This document shows positions 44,656-53,242 of a DNA stretch of 64,000 bases, in pieces (the stretch's first letter is position 1; every line of letters begins with the position of its first letter). The stretch spans positions 1 through 64,000 of the forward strand of contig CAIQQR010000130.1 of the NCBI GenBank assembly GCA_903874055.1, given 5' to 3'. The notes beneath the pieces were generated by a model, which was not told where the DNA came from, searched no databases, and was given only the letters and a program-made list of their open reading frames with translations. This DNA comes from an uncultured Bacteroidota bacterium (GTDB lineage: Bacteria > Bacteroidota > Bacteroidia > Chitinophagales > Chitinophagaceae). Made by a program: the position numbers and the translations under genes.

Positions 44656-44730
44656 CTTTTGTAGTAAATCTTTGATTAATTATGTACATGAAGTTAAAAT
44701 AAATAATCACCATATAATCATTAAATTAAT

Positions 44731-44738
44731 TAAATTTG
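44731..44738 (+). promoter_or_regulatory. -7 promoter element for the 44757 gene
   Basis: TAAATTTG, a TAnnTTTG match ending 18 bp before the ATG at 44757; it argues against the TTG start at 44736. Confidence 0.42.
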
Positions 44739-44756
44739 AACTACTTATTTTCATCA

Positions 44757-46136
44757 ATGCAATCAATACTGAAAATTTCTATTTTATTAAGTCTTGTTTT
44801 TATCTATAACAAAAATTATAGTCAAGAAAAAGTAGTATTGGAGCAAATTCAAGTTTATTCAACCATACAACCAAATGCTAACTATTGGCAATTACCAAAG
44901 GACATTAGCTTAATTGAACAAAACTTGGATAGTGGTATTTTCAAAGAATTTATGCTAGATCGTACCAGGCAATTTAAACCAATTATTAAGACTTTAACCA
45001 AGCAAAGCCAGGTTGGGAAAATTGAAATTAATTGGGAAAATACCAGAAGTATTCCTTACCACGCCTATTTGGAATTATATGAATTGGACCTTGCCTCGCT
45101 AAACCTTAAAAAAGAAATTCAAATTAGTCAACAGAAAAAAGACAGCATTCAATCTGTTTGGGCAATTTCAGTATCCATTTTCAATTTGCAGCACGAAAAA
45201 ATATTTCAAAAATCTATTTTGTTAGGGCTTATGCCAATACAAAATGTGGGTATTGGACTTGTTGCTGAATTTTTACCAACTACCCCAAACAACATATATC
45301 AAGCCATATCAAAAAGTGTGGGTTTTATTAATAATGAAATAGAAAACTTTGATTTGATTGATGCTAAAACACCAGAAGCATTTTTTACAGACAACTATTG
45401 GATGCCTCTAATTCACAATCAACCTAGAGTAAGTTTTGATACAAGTAAACAATTTATAAATTTTGCAAGCAAAAAGGGGTTACAATTATTGAGAATTCCT
45501 CCAGCCAATTTGATAAAACTTGACTTCAAAAATAAAACACCAAATTACCTATTTAAAAATATCATTACTGATATAAAGAATACCCGTAAAAATGTAAATA
45601 GCAACGAATATTATCAAGTAACACAGGCGCTAAGAGATGTTCATGAAAACAAAGATTATTCAATTTTAGCTTATTTAGAATTCGATCCTGACCATAATAT
45701 CGATGAAAGAAACAATGGTACTCAGGCTTTGAATTTTTTAGACGGCTTAGGTAATTATATATTTAGCGGCAATGACACGATTGGAAAATTTCAGATAAAA
45801 GAAATGGAAGTAGAAAATACAAAATTCTATTACCCAAATAAAGTTTATAACGGCTATGATTCTTCCAAACAATATAATGTGCAAGCCTATAATAAACCTA
45901 TGCAAATAACACATTCAAAGGTGATAACCGGGAAATTATACAACCATAAATTCAAGATACTATTTGACAACGATCAATCCTTGAAAACAATTCTAGTGGA
46001 TGACAAAGAGGTAATGATAATTGATGGGTTCAATAAACCAAGACAAATGGTTGTCTTACCCAATAGTCTTGATGAGTCGTTTAGAAACTTACTTATCTTA
46101 ATTGCATACGGTGAGTTATTTCAAAGCCCAAATTAA
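44757..46136 (+). CDS. Exported protein of unknown function
   Basis: About 459 residues that I do not recognise. Residues 1-22 form a signal peptide (ILKISILLSLVFIYNKNYSQ). The mature part is mixed alpha/beta without metal, nucleotide or repeat motifs. Notable patches: an internal GLMPIQNVGIGLVAEFLPTTPN, an acidic LEFDPDHNIDERNN, and a C-terminal KPRQMVVLPNSLDESFRNLLILIAYGELF. The end lacks the aromatic terminus of a barrel. A gene with its own -7 element, 14 bp before the exonuclease gene. A periplasmic or surface location is all I infer. Confidence 0.75.
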   Translation: MQSILKISILLSLVFIYNKNYSQEKVVLEQIQVYSTIQPNANYWQLPKDISLIEQNLDSGIFKEFMLDRTRQFKPIIKTLTKQSQVGKIEINWENTRSIPYHAYLELYELDLASLNLKKEIQISQQKKDSIQSVWAISVSIFNLQHEKIFQKSILLGLMPIQNVGIGLVAEFLPTTPNNIYQAISKSVGFINNEIENFDLIDAKTPEAFFTDNYWMPLIHNQPRVSFDTSKQFINFASKKGLQLLRIPPANLIKLDFKNKTPNYLFKNIITDIKNTRKNVNSNEYYQVTQALRDVHENKDYSILAYLEFDPDHNIDERNNGTQALNFLDGLGNYIFSGNDTIGKFQIKEMEVENTKFYYPNKVYNGYDSSKQYNVQAYNKPMQITHSKVITGKLYNHKFKILFDNDQSLKTILVDDKEVMIIDGFNKPRQMVVLPNSLDESFRNLLILIAYGELFQSPN

Positions 46137-46150
46137 TATATATTTATACC

Positions 46151-46918
46151 ATGCGTATTGTTAGTTATAATGTAAATGGCATTCGTGCAGCCATCAAAAA
46201 AGGGTTGATTGAATGGCTTAAAGCATATCCAATTGATATTTTATGTGTGCAAGAGACTAAAGCAACACCAAATGATATTGATGTATCCTTATTTACAGAA
46301 TTGGGTTATCATATTGCTTGGTACCCTGCTCAAAAAAAGGGATACAGTGGGGTGGCTGTGTTTAGTAAGAAAAAGCCTACTCAAATTATATATGGCACTG
46401 GTCATGAAATGAGCGACTTTGAAGGACGTGTTATAAGAGTGGACATTGGAGATATTACTATAATTAATGCCTACTTCCCCTCTGGCACAAGTGGAGATGA
46501 AAGACAAACTTATAAATACCAATGGCTGAAAGAATTTTATGCATGGGTAGAAGCACTAAAAAAAGAAAGGCCAAAAATTATTATTGCGGGAGATTACAAT
46601 ATTGCACATACCGATATTGATATACACGATCCAAAAGGAAATAAAAAATCATCTGGGTTTTTACCTGAAGAAAAAGCATGGATGGATCAATTTGTTGCTG
46701 CAGGATGGATTGACAGTTTTAGACATATTAACCCTACAGCAGTGGGTGCATATAGCTGGTGGAGTCAACGTTTCCCATCGGTGAGGCTTAATAATAAAGG
46801 ATGGAGAATTGATTATTTATGTACTAGTTCCGCACTTGAAAAATCAATTTTAGGTGCCGAAATTTTACCCATGGTAAAGCATAGTGATCACTGTCCAATA
46901 GTTGTAGAAATTAAATAA
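46151..46918 (+). CDS. xth: Exodeoxyribonuclease III / AP endonuclease
   Basis: A 255-residue Mg-dependent EEP-family nuclease for abasic-site repair. Motifs: VNGIRAAIKKG, CVQETKA (metal Glu), GYSGVAVFSK, AYFPSG, IIAGDYNIAHTDIDI (catalytic Asp/Asn), WWSQR, RIDYLCTS and KHSDHCPI (catalytic His/Asp). Length matches ExoA-type enzymes. Confidence 0.96.
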   Translation: MRIVSYNVNGIRAAIKKGLIEWLKAYPIDILCVQETKATPNDIDVSLFTELGYHIAWYPAQKKGYSGVAVFSKKKPTQIIYGTGHEMSDFEGRVIRVDIGDITIINAYFPSGTSGDERQTYKYQWLKEFYAWVEALKKERPKIIIAGDYNIAHTDIDIHDPKGNKKSSGFLPEEKAWMDQFVAAGWIDSFRHINPTAVGAYSWWSQRFPSVRLNNKGWRIDYLCTSSALEKSILGAEILPMVKHSDHCPIVVEIK

Positions 46919-46944
46919 GCTTTTCATAAAAAACGTTTTTATTT

Positions 46945-47247
46945 ATGCATGTAATTAATATAAGTTTTCAAATTGCACCCACACTACAAGCACAATGGTT
47001 GGAATGGATGAAAAGTAAATTCATACCAATGATAGTAGCTACGCAATGTTTTGATGAGCACAAATTGTATGAATTAATGGTAGACGAGGATCAAGCGCCA
47101 ACCTATACACTGCAACTATTTGCAGCAAATCAGGATTTACTAGTTCAATTTAAAGAAACACTATCCCCAGCCATCATGGATGAGCTTTCAAGTACCTGGG
47201 GAGATCAATGTTTTCACTTTATTACCAATATGAGCATTGTGAATTGA
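46945..47247 (+). CDS. DUF4286 small protein
   Basis: A 100-residue dimeric alpha-beta barrel-like protein of the DUF4286 family: INISFQIAPTLQAQWLEWMKSKFIPMIV, YELMVDEDQAPTYTLQLFAANQDLL, and FITNMSIVN. No catalytic residues are recognised; function unknown. Typical of Bacteroidota. It lies 26 bp after exonuclease III. Confidence 0.85.
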   Translation: MHVINISFQIAPTLQAQWLEWMKSKFIPMIVATQCFDEHKLYELMVDEDQAPTYTLQLFAANQDLLVQFKETLSPAIMDELSSTWGDQCFHFITNMSIVN

Positions 47248-47468
47248 TTGTGGATAGTTTATACGGCTACAATTCAATATAGGCCTATATTTCAGCTCAT
47301 TTATTGTCTAAAAACCAATGATACAAAGGGTTACATCCATTTTTATAAAAAAATGATTTTAAACATTTAAGGGTATTTTGTCATAAAAACCTTGCTATTT
47401 AAAGGTTTTGGTGGAAAAATAAGTTTAAAAATAATTGGCAAAATATTTTTTCGTTTCACAAAAGCTAA

Positions 47469-47476
47469 TAAATTTG
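47469..47476 (+). promoter_or_regulatory. -7 promoter element for HU
   Basis: TAAATTTG, 32 bp before the HU ATG. It lies within the longer reading frame open to 47392 and so supports the downstream start. The 260 bp between DUF4286 and HU otherwise show only AT-rich sequence. Confidence 0.5.
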
Positions 47477-47508
47477 TCTTATCGTTTAAAACTATAAAAA
47501 ACACATCT

Positions 47509-47778
47509 ATGAACAAAGCAGAATTAATCGCGCACATCGCGGATCACGCAGAACTTACAAAAACATCAGCTAATGCAGCTTTAGATGCATTTATCGATGC
47601 AGTAACTAAATCTTTAAAGAAAGGTGGTAAAGTAACTTTAGTTGGTTTCGGTACTTTCTCAGTATCTAAGCGTGCAGCTAGAACTGGTCGTAACCCAAAA
47701 ACTGGTGCTACTATCAAAATCAAAGCTAAAAAAGTGGCTAAATTTAAAGCTGGTAAAGAATTAAGCGGAAAATTATAA
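47509..47778 (+). CDS. hup: DNA-binding protein HU
   Basis: An 89-residue HU/IHF-family protein: [64 protein letters not shown], and a Lys-rich end. The DNA-intercalating Pro of the arm (RNPKTG) is present. It compacts the nucleoid as a dimer. I reject a 39-residue N-terminal extension (to 47392), which is basic/hydrophobic with no homology and contains the promoter element. Strong terminator follows. Confidence 0.97.
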   Translation: MNKAELIAHIADHAELTKTSANAALDAFIDAVTKSLKKGGKVTLVGFGTFSVSKRAARTGRNPKTGATIKIKAKKVAKFKAGKELSGKL

Positions 47779-47795
47779 TTGAAATTTATTTCAAT

Positions 47796-47825
47796 AAAAA
47801 CCCCCTAATATCAGGGGGTTTTTTT
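47796..47825 (+). terminator. Terminator of HU
   Basis: AACCCCC (47799-47805) pairs with GGGGGTT (47814-47820) over an 8-nt loop, then a T run to 47825. Confidence 0.9.
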
Positions 47826-47862
47826 ATTTTTGCTGTCCAATCACTAAATAAAACACAATATC

Positions 47863-47976
47863 ATGGGTAGAGGAGATAAAAAAACAGCTAAAGGAAAAAG
47901 ATTTTTAGGTTCTTATGGCAAAAGCAGACCACATAAGACAACTAGAGGCAGAAAAGCTACAAAAGCAAGCGCATAA
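47863..47976 (+). CDS. 30S ribosomal protein bTHX
   Basis: A 37-residue, very basic peptide MGRGDKKTAKGKRF followed by LGSYGKSRPHKTT and a Lys/Ala tail. The MG(K/R)GDKKT...GSYG(K)xRP pattern is that of the small THX protein stabilising the top of the 30S head. It sits between two terminators, so it is a separate transcript. The extension after the RP motif is longer than in Thermus THX. Confidence 0.88.
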   Translation: MGRGDKKTAKGKRFLGSYGKSRPHKTTRGRKATKASA

Positions 47977-48002
47977 GCCATTCTAGCTAATTTATAAGAT
48001 TC

Positions 48003-48034
48003 CCCGAACTTACCCCGTATGTTCGGGTTTTTTT
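48003..48034 (+). terminator. Terminator of bTHX
   Basis: CCCGAAC (48003-48009) pairs with GTTCGGG (48021-48027) over an 11-nt loop and is followed by seven T. Confidence 0.9.
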
Positions 48035-48038
48035 ATAG

Positions 48039-48046
48039 TAATTTTG
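48039..48046 (+). promoter_or_regulatory. -7 promoter element for small CxxC protein
   Basis: TAATTTTG ends 6 bp before the ATG at 48053, right after the bTHX terminator: another near-leaderless arrangement. Confidence 0.45.
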
Positions 48047-48052
48047 CAAATC

Positions 48053-48259
48053 ATGAAGCGTTTACTTATTATTATTGCATTACAGGTCATTACAGCCGCT
48101 ACTTTTGCGCAGTGCGCTATTTGTACCAAAACAGCGAGCCAAATGGGTGAAGACGCTGGTAAGGGCTTTAATTTCGGGGTTATTTATCTTGCAGCCATGC
48201 CTTTTGCCATTATTGGCTATATCGCTTTTAGATGGTGGAAAAGCGACAACCAAGCCTAA
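48053..48259 (+). CDS. Small exported CxxC membrane protein
   Basis: A 68-residue protein: signal-like helix (residues 1-19, ending TFAQ), then CAIC (a C-x-x-C pair), a glycine-rich polar stretch (GEDAGKGFNFG) and a second hydrophobic helix (about 46-62, IYLAAMPFAIIGYIAFRWW) with a short charged end. The CxxC just outside the membrane might bind a metal or heme, or form a disulfide. I do not know the function. The ATG at 48053 is used rather than a TTG at 48044 inside the -7 box. Confidence 0.75.
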   Translation: MKRLLIIIALQVITAATFAQCAICTKTASQMGEDAGKGFNFGVIYLAAMPFAIIGYIAFRWWKSDNQA

Positions 48260-48279
48260 GCTAACTGGGTTGAATTGAA

Positions 48280-49455
48280 TTATTCTTCCAACTGTATTTT
48301 TAAAAATTGTCTGGTAAAAATTTGAACCGCAATCACTACCCAAATAATAAAACAACCCAATGCTTTTAATGCATAAGGCATCATAATATGGGTTCTTACC
48401 CAGGGCGTAAAAATATCAGAATAAGAGAAGCTGGAGAAAAAGATTGCTACAATAAATAATATATTATTCCATTTGGTTTTCTCTTGTAAAACATACCATA
48501 AACAAATAGCAGGTACCCCAATAATATAAGTAGGTGATTCGGTGCCTGTGTTAAATACAATGATAAATAGTAAAACTGAACATAAAATATACAATCTATA
48601 AATAGGATTGCTAAAATATTTGTAAAAAAGATATTGTGCTCCAAATACTATTAAAGCTGGCAAAATAATAAACCACTTATTGAGTGCCGGCAAATTAAAA
48701 ATACGTTTGATCATCCCTTGCAAAGTAATGTCCACCATATTGTGATACATGGAAACTGTAATATCAAAATTAGATTTTAAAGACAAGGCAGCCACCCAAT
48801 CTTTATAGCACTGTATTAAAAATACAGGACTCGTAAAAATTAAAGGACACAATAAAAGCAAGAACAACCAAAAAATAAATGATACTAAGAAGCGCTTTTT
48901 ATTTGAACTGAAAAAGAAAAATGCAAGTCCAGTAATACTATACAATTTTACAAAAAAGCCCAATAGCATCATAAGAGATGATCTGGATTCTTTCTGCTTA
49001 ATGATATAAACAAATGATAAAATAATGGTTGCTGCCATAATCCCATTGCTCTGCAAATTAGAACTTGCATTCATCATTTCATTTGCAGATAATAATAAAA
49101 TGAAATTTTGTTTTTTATTATTTATGGGTAATTGCCTTATTGCATAGTATAAAATTCCGGCATCAAAAATGCCCCAAGCAAACATCGAAAAAGCTACAGG
49201 CAATAATGTAAAAGGCACTACTAATGCAGCAAAACTTGGACTGTAATAATAATGATCCCAATATTGATTTACATATTCAAGGTATAAATTAGTTTCATTT
49301 TGTAAATGAAAAAAGGATTGTCTAAAAATGAGGAAATTATTATAAGCATGGCTGTTATAGGCATTCACTAATGCTAATACTACTAGCCCAAACCAAATGC
49401 TTGCAACAATTTTATTATTGTTAATTAATTGATTACCTATTGACTTAATGTTCAT
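48280..49455 (-). CDS. DUF2029/GT87-like membrane glycosyltransferase
   Basis: A 391-residue protein with about ten membrane helices. The first loop has FLIFRQSFFHLQNETNLYLEYVNQYWDHYYYSPSFA, matching the GT87 (DUF2029) pattern in which a membrane enzyme uses polyprenyl-phosphate sugar donors; the conserved YYYSP is typical. Last gene of a minus-strand three-gene unit; its ATG overlaps the MeaB end by 11 bp. Confidence 0.82.
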   Translation of the reverse strand: MNIKSIGNQLINNNKIVASIWFGLVVLALVNAYNSHAYNNFLIFRQSFFHLQNETNLYLEYVNQYWDHYYYSPSFAALVVPFTLLPVAFSMFAWGIFDAGILYYAIRQLPINNKKQNFILLLSANEMMNASSNLQSNGIMAATIILSFVYIIKQKESRSSLMMLLGFFVKLYSITGLAFFFFSSNKKRFLVSFIFWLFLLLLCPLIFTSPVFLIQCYKDWVAALSLKSNFDITVSMYHNMVDITLQGMIKRIFNLPALNKWFIILPALIVFGAQYLFYKYFSNPIYRLYILCSVLLFIIVFNTGTESPTYIIGVPAICLWYVLQEKTKWNNILFIVAIFFSSFSYSDIFTPWVRTHIMMPYALKALGCFIIWVVIAVQIFTRQFLKIQLEE

Positions 49456-50179
49456 GGTATTTTTTTATTACATCTACTAACTCCTCAACACCAAAACCAG
49501 TATTGGCAATAGTTTCAACAATATCCGTTTTAACCCCTACCCGCTCAGATAATGCTTGCCTTAAATGATTTACAAATTTTTGTGCTTCGGGTCTATCCGA
49601 TTTATTCACTACAAAAATATTGGCTACTTCAAATAATCCTGATTTCATCATTTGTATGTCATCCCCCGCTTCAGGCACCAACACTAAAATAGTTGGTGAA
49701 GCAACTTGAACTACTTGCACTTCAGATTGTCCTACTCCTACTGTTTCTAAGATCACATAATCAAATCCAACCGATTTAATTAAATCAACAATCCATTCAA
49801 TTTGTTTTATCAAACCTCCCAAATGTCCTCTACTTGCTAAGGATCTGATATACACCATGGGATGTAAATACCATTCTCTCATTCTTACCCTGTCTCCTAG
49901 CAAGGCTCCATTATGCAATATCGAACTTGGATCCACAGATAATACCGCTACTTTTTTCCCTTCATTCACCAACTGTCCAATAAGGGATGTAATTAATGTA
50001 CTTTTTCCTGCACCAGGCGGACCCGTAATACCAATAACTGGAATATTATTAGGATGTAATGCAGCTACAAAATCGGCACTCCCTTCTTGTTGATTTTCTA
50101 AGAAAGAAATACATTTTGAAAGATTAAGAAAATTGGACTCTTTAACCTCCTCAATGATGGATGAAATTGCAAATTGCAT
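49445..50179 (-). CDS. meaB: Short MeaB/ArgK-type G3E GTPase
   Basis: A 244-residue P-loop GTPase: Walker A GITGPPGAGKST, DPSS, GDRVRM, SRGHLGGL, ETVGVGQSE, VNKSD. Family proteins load or protect adenosylcobalamin in methylmalonyl-CoA mutase. Usual length is about 310-330; this one stops right after the GTPase domain (EELVDVIKKYHEH), lacking the C-terminal dimerisation arm. The next gene's coding starts immediately, so there is no frameshifted remnant. It sits between two glycosyltransferase genes, overlapping each by 1 and 11 bp; no mutase gene is in the window. Confidence 0.88.
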   Translation of the reverse strand: MQFAISSIIEEVKESNFLNLSKCISFLENQQEGSADFVAALHPNNIPVIGITGPPGAGKSTLITSLIGQLVNEGKKVAVLSVDPSSILHNGALLGDRVRMREWYLHPMVYIRSLASRGHLGGLIKQIEWIVDLIKSVGFDYVILETVGVGQSEVQVVQVASPTILVLVPEAGDDIQMMKSGLFEVANIFVVNKSDRPEAQKFVNHLRQALSERVGVKTDIVETIANTGFGVEELVDVIKKYHEH

Positions 50180-51054
50180 TAAGGACGAATTATATTATGG
50201 TTCCTAAAATCAAAAGGTCTTATGCCTGTCCACTTTTCAAAATAGTAAAGTACTCTGTTTTTAAAACTAAAGTTCTTTTTTGAAATATCTAAATCAATCA
50301 TCCAATTTTTTCTTTTTATACGATCTAACATCACATTTGGATGTGTGCCAGTAAATTTTTCCAAAGAATCGAAACCTGAAAAATCATAATAATCTGGGCT
50401 TGAAATTATTGCGGACATCTTGGTATCATCATTCCAAAATGTAGCACTCTCTTTTTGCTTTTTACGCATTTGCTCAGGACTCTTTACCCATCCATAATGA
50501 TAAATACTTGCCTCAATTGAAGCAACGGGCAATTTAGACTTCGCAATTCTAAATCCTTGCGCATCCTTGTAAGCACTTATTGCTTTATTATTTCTAATAA
50601 TTCTAGTTTCATGGGCATACCACTTTCGGCTATCCCCAACATAATCATAAGTACCAAAAAAATGCTTGTACTTAAATAACAAACCCTGCACTGCATTATC
50701 ATCCGCATATTCGTTGCAGGCTGCTAAAATGGCTGGGTGATATTTTTCATGTACTACTTCGTCACCTTGTATATAAAAAGCCCAAGTAAAGGAATCATCA
50801 ATCAATTCAAATGCTTTATTGGTTTCAACCGCTAACACGGTTCCTCCTTTTCTCAAATTTTTATCCCAAACCGAATGATGTATTTTAATTTTTGGGTCTC
50901 CAATTGATTCAATTAAAGCAATTGTTTCATCGGTAGAATCTCCAATTAACACAATCATTTCATCCACCACTGGCAAAATAGATTTAATTGCTTCCACTAT
51001 TGGAAAATCATTTATCACCGCGTTTTTTATAATCGTAAATCCTGCAATCTTCAT
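50179..51054 (-). CDS. GT2-like glycosyltransferase
   Basis: A 291-residue GT-A fold protein: MKIAGFTIIKNAVINDFPIVEAI, VDEMIVLIGDSTDETIALIESI (nucleotide-sugar loop), FYIQGDEVVHEKYHP in place of the classic D-x-D, and a middle segment with HETRIIRNNKAISAY. No membrane helix. It probably adds a sugar to an envelope glycan or a protein. It is first in the unit with MeaB and GT87. Confidence 0.78.
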   Translation of the reverse strand: MKIAGFTIIKNAVINDFPIVEAIKSILPVVDEMIVLIGDSTDETIALIESIGDPKIKIHHSVWDKNLRKGGTVLAVETNKAFELIDDSFTWAFYIQGDEVVHEKYHPAILAACNEYADDNAVQGLLFKYKHFFGTYDYVGDSRKWYAHETRIIRNNKAISAYKDAQGFRIAKSKLPVASIEASIYHYGWVKSPEQMRKKQKESATFWNDDTKMSAIISSPDYYDFSGFDSLEKFTGTHPNVMLDRIKRKNWMIDLDISKKNFSFKNRVLYYFEKWTGIRPFDFRNHNIIRP

Positions 51055-51135
51055 ATCCTTTTCAATTGTTCATCAAATAACCGAAATCTTTTGCAACTTG
51101 CCTATAGTTTTAGGTAAACTTTGCTCCAAAGGGGC

Positions 51136-51143
51136 TAATTTTG
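51136..51143 (+). promoter_or_regulatory. -7 promoter element for coaX
   Basis: TAATTTTG ends 16 bp before the ATG; TTTG lies 12 bp upstream (51120-51123), closer than usual. Confidence 0.42.
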
Positions 51144-51159
51144 AACTACAAGTAAGTAT

Positions 51160-51885
51160 ATGTCAACAAGTATTTGTTTTGATTTCGGAAATACAAGATT
51201 AAAGGCAGGCATTTTTAAAGCTGGTGAATTATTAGAAGTGGCAGTTTTGCAAAATGGTGATACTGCTGAAATAAGTTCCATTTTGGACAAATGGGCGCCC
51301 GAAAAAACCATTTTATCCTCCGTAATTCATCATAATAGCCAAATTGAAGAGTTACTTGCTGCTCAAACTCAATTTCACCTTCTAGGGCCCAATACCAAAA
51401 TTAACTTTACAACCCCGGTTGGCAAGCCAGAAACCATTGGCGCCGATCGTTTAGCCTTGGTTTCGGCAGCTGTTGACCTCTATCCCAACCAACATAACCT
51501 AATTATATCGCTAGGTACCTGCATTACCTACAATTTTGTGAACAATGCACATGAATTTTTAGGAGGTAGCATTTCTCCAGGCACTCAAATGCGTTTTAGG
51601 GCCATGCATGAGCAAACAGCCCTTTTACCCCTCATCACACCTTCTTCTGAGTTCACATTGGTAGGCTATGACACCAAAACCAACCTCTTAAGTGGGGTAA
51701 TTTTGGGGATTGCAGCCGAAATTGACGGAATAATTGCTGCATATGAGGCAAAATATGCCAACTTTAACGTGCTGTTAACCGGTGGAGATATTTGTTATTT
51801 TGTACCTCACTTAAAAAAGAGGATATTTGCCGACCCAAATTTAATATTTAAAGGACTTTATGCTATTTGCGAAAAAAATAATTAG
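51160..51885 (+). CDS. coaX: Type III pantothenate kinase
   Basis: A 241-residue ASKHA-fold kinase, first step of CoA synthesis, K+-dependent and insensitive to CoA feedback in known members. Motifs: CFDFGNTRLKAGIF, GADRLALVSAA, LIISLGTCITYNFV, GGSISPGTQMRFRAMHEQTALLP, and TGGDI. Its 3' end overlaps the next gene by 26 bp. It begins the coaX-OM protein-lptC-CNNM series common in this phylum. Confidence 0.95.
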   Translation: MSTSICFDFGNTRLKAGIFKAGELLEVAVLQNGDTAEISSILDKWAPEKTILSSVIHHNSQIEELLAAQTQFHLLGPNTKINFTTPVGKPETIGADRLALVSAAVDLYPNQHNLIISLGTCITYNFVNNAHEFLGGSISPGTQMRFRAMHEQTALLPLITPSSEFTLVGYDTKTNLLSGVILGIAAEIDGIIAAYEAKYANFNVLLTGGDICYFVPHLKKRIFADPNLIFKGLYAICEKNN

Positions 51886-53242
51886 ACCCCTACTCTTGAT
51901 CGTTTTTGTTAGTTCAATAACCAGGATAAATGCACAAATCAACTCCCCGTTTTCAAGATATGGATTGGGAAACGAAGTTTTCAATAGTCAAAACACCACC
52001 AGCCAAGGCATGGGTGGTTTTACAGCTGCCTACACAAACAGCATGAATGGAAATTTTGGACAGAGTGTGAATTTTAACAACCCAGCATCCTATGGTAGTC
52101 TTTACATGACTACTTTCGATTTAGGAATGGATTATACAAGTAATACTTTAAAAGGAAATAATCCAGTATCAAGATTCAACTCGGCTTATTTTGTTCCAAA
52201 TTATTTATCCATCGGTATGCCAATTGATAAGGCTAAAAAAATTGGGATGGCTTTTGGATTAAGACCGCTTACACAAATTAACTATTCATTAGATGAATTA
52301 AAAGTGTTACCTACAGGTGATTCTTTATACAATAACTATATTGGACAGGGAGGATTAAACCAAGCCTACATTGGTTTTGGTAAGTCATGGAAAAATATTA
52401 GCATTGGTTTTAACACAGGTTATAATTTTGGAAAAAAGAAGATTGAAAACATTAAGTCATTTCAATACAATGCCGATTCAACGCATTTTTATCAATCACA
52501 AGCAAGTACAAATACCTTGTTTGGTGGATTATTTTTTCAATTGGGTGTGTTAGGTGAATTTAATTTAAAAACAGTAGGTCATAAAGTTGCCTCTGATAAA
52601 ACAGAATATAGTTTGAGCTATGGCGGTACATTCACTTTAGATCAAAGTTTAAATGGGAAGCAAGACATTTTAAGACAAACAGGTACTTTTACAACTGATG
52701 CTGAAACTCCAATTGATACTGTTTCTTTATCTGCAAATAATTTTGGGGCCATCAAAATTCCTTCTTCATTAACTGCAGGTATCGCATTTCACAAAAAAGA
52801 AGTAAGCAATAACGGAACTTTTGACCAATTGGTAGTTGGTATTGAGTTTGACAAGTCCAACTGGAAAGATAAATATAGCTTTTACGGTCAGCCAGACTTG
52901 GTTTCAAATGCGTATATGACAAGAGTAGGTTTTCAATATACTCCTAATGCATTAGATTTTGAGAATTACTGGTCAACTGTTACTTATCGCGCAGGTTTTA
53001 ATTTTGGAAAAGATTACATAAATATTGATCAAAAAGGATTAGATGTTTCTGCCATTTCTTTAGGATTTGGCTTACCCATTAGAAAGTATCGCTCCTATGA
53101 TTACCAATTTTCAGTACTTAATTTAGCAATGCAATTTGGGAAAAGAGGAAGTAATTCAAATAGCTATCAAGAAAGTTTTTTCCAATTCACTGTAGGCTAT
53201 AGCTTAAGTGATATTTGGTTTAATAAACGAAAATATGATTAG
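51860..53242 (+). CDS. Outer-membrane barrel protein (OmpP1/FadL-like)
   Basis: A 460-residue exported protein: signal peptide (about 1-25, ending RINAQ), then INSPFSRYGLGNEVF, NNPASYGSLYMTTFDLGMDY and a long series of amphipathic strands, ending with SDIWFNKRKYD. It looks like a barrel of about 14 strands. AAGGA lies 8 nt before its ATG inside coaX, so translation is likely coupled. Its position before lptC suggests an envelope-assembly role, but the substrate is unknown. Confidence 0.8.
   Translation: MLFAKKIIRPLLLIVFVSSITRINAQINSPFSRYGLGNEVFNSQNTTSQGMGGFTAAYTNSMNGNFGQSVNFNNPASYGSLYMTTFDLGMDYTSNTLKGNNPVSRFNSAYFVPNYLSIGMPIDKAKKIGMAFGLRPLTQINYSLDELKVLPTGDSLYNNYIGQGGLNQAYIGFGKSWKNISIGFNTGYNFGKKKIENIKSFQYNADSTHFYQSQASTNTLFGGLFFQLGVLGEFNLKTVGHKVASDKTEYSLSYGGTFTLDQSLNGKQDILRQTGTFTTDAETPIDTVSLSANNFGAIKIPSSLTAGIAFHKKEVSNNGTFDQLVVGIEFDKSNWKDKYSFYGQPDLVSNAYMTRVGFQYTPNALDFENYWSTVTYRAGFNFGKDYINIDQKGLDVSAISLGFGLPIRKYRSYDYQFSVLNLAMQFGKRGSNSNSYQESFFQFTVGYSLSDIWFNKRKYD

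Noticed and set aside
47392..47508. 39-residue N-terminal extension of HU
   Set aside because: Contains the -7 promoter element and has no similarity to HU; the ATG at 47509 begins the canonical MNKAEL.
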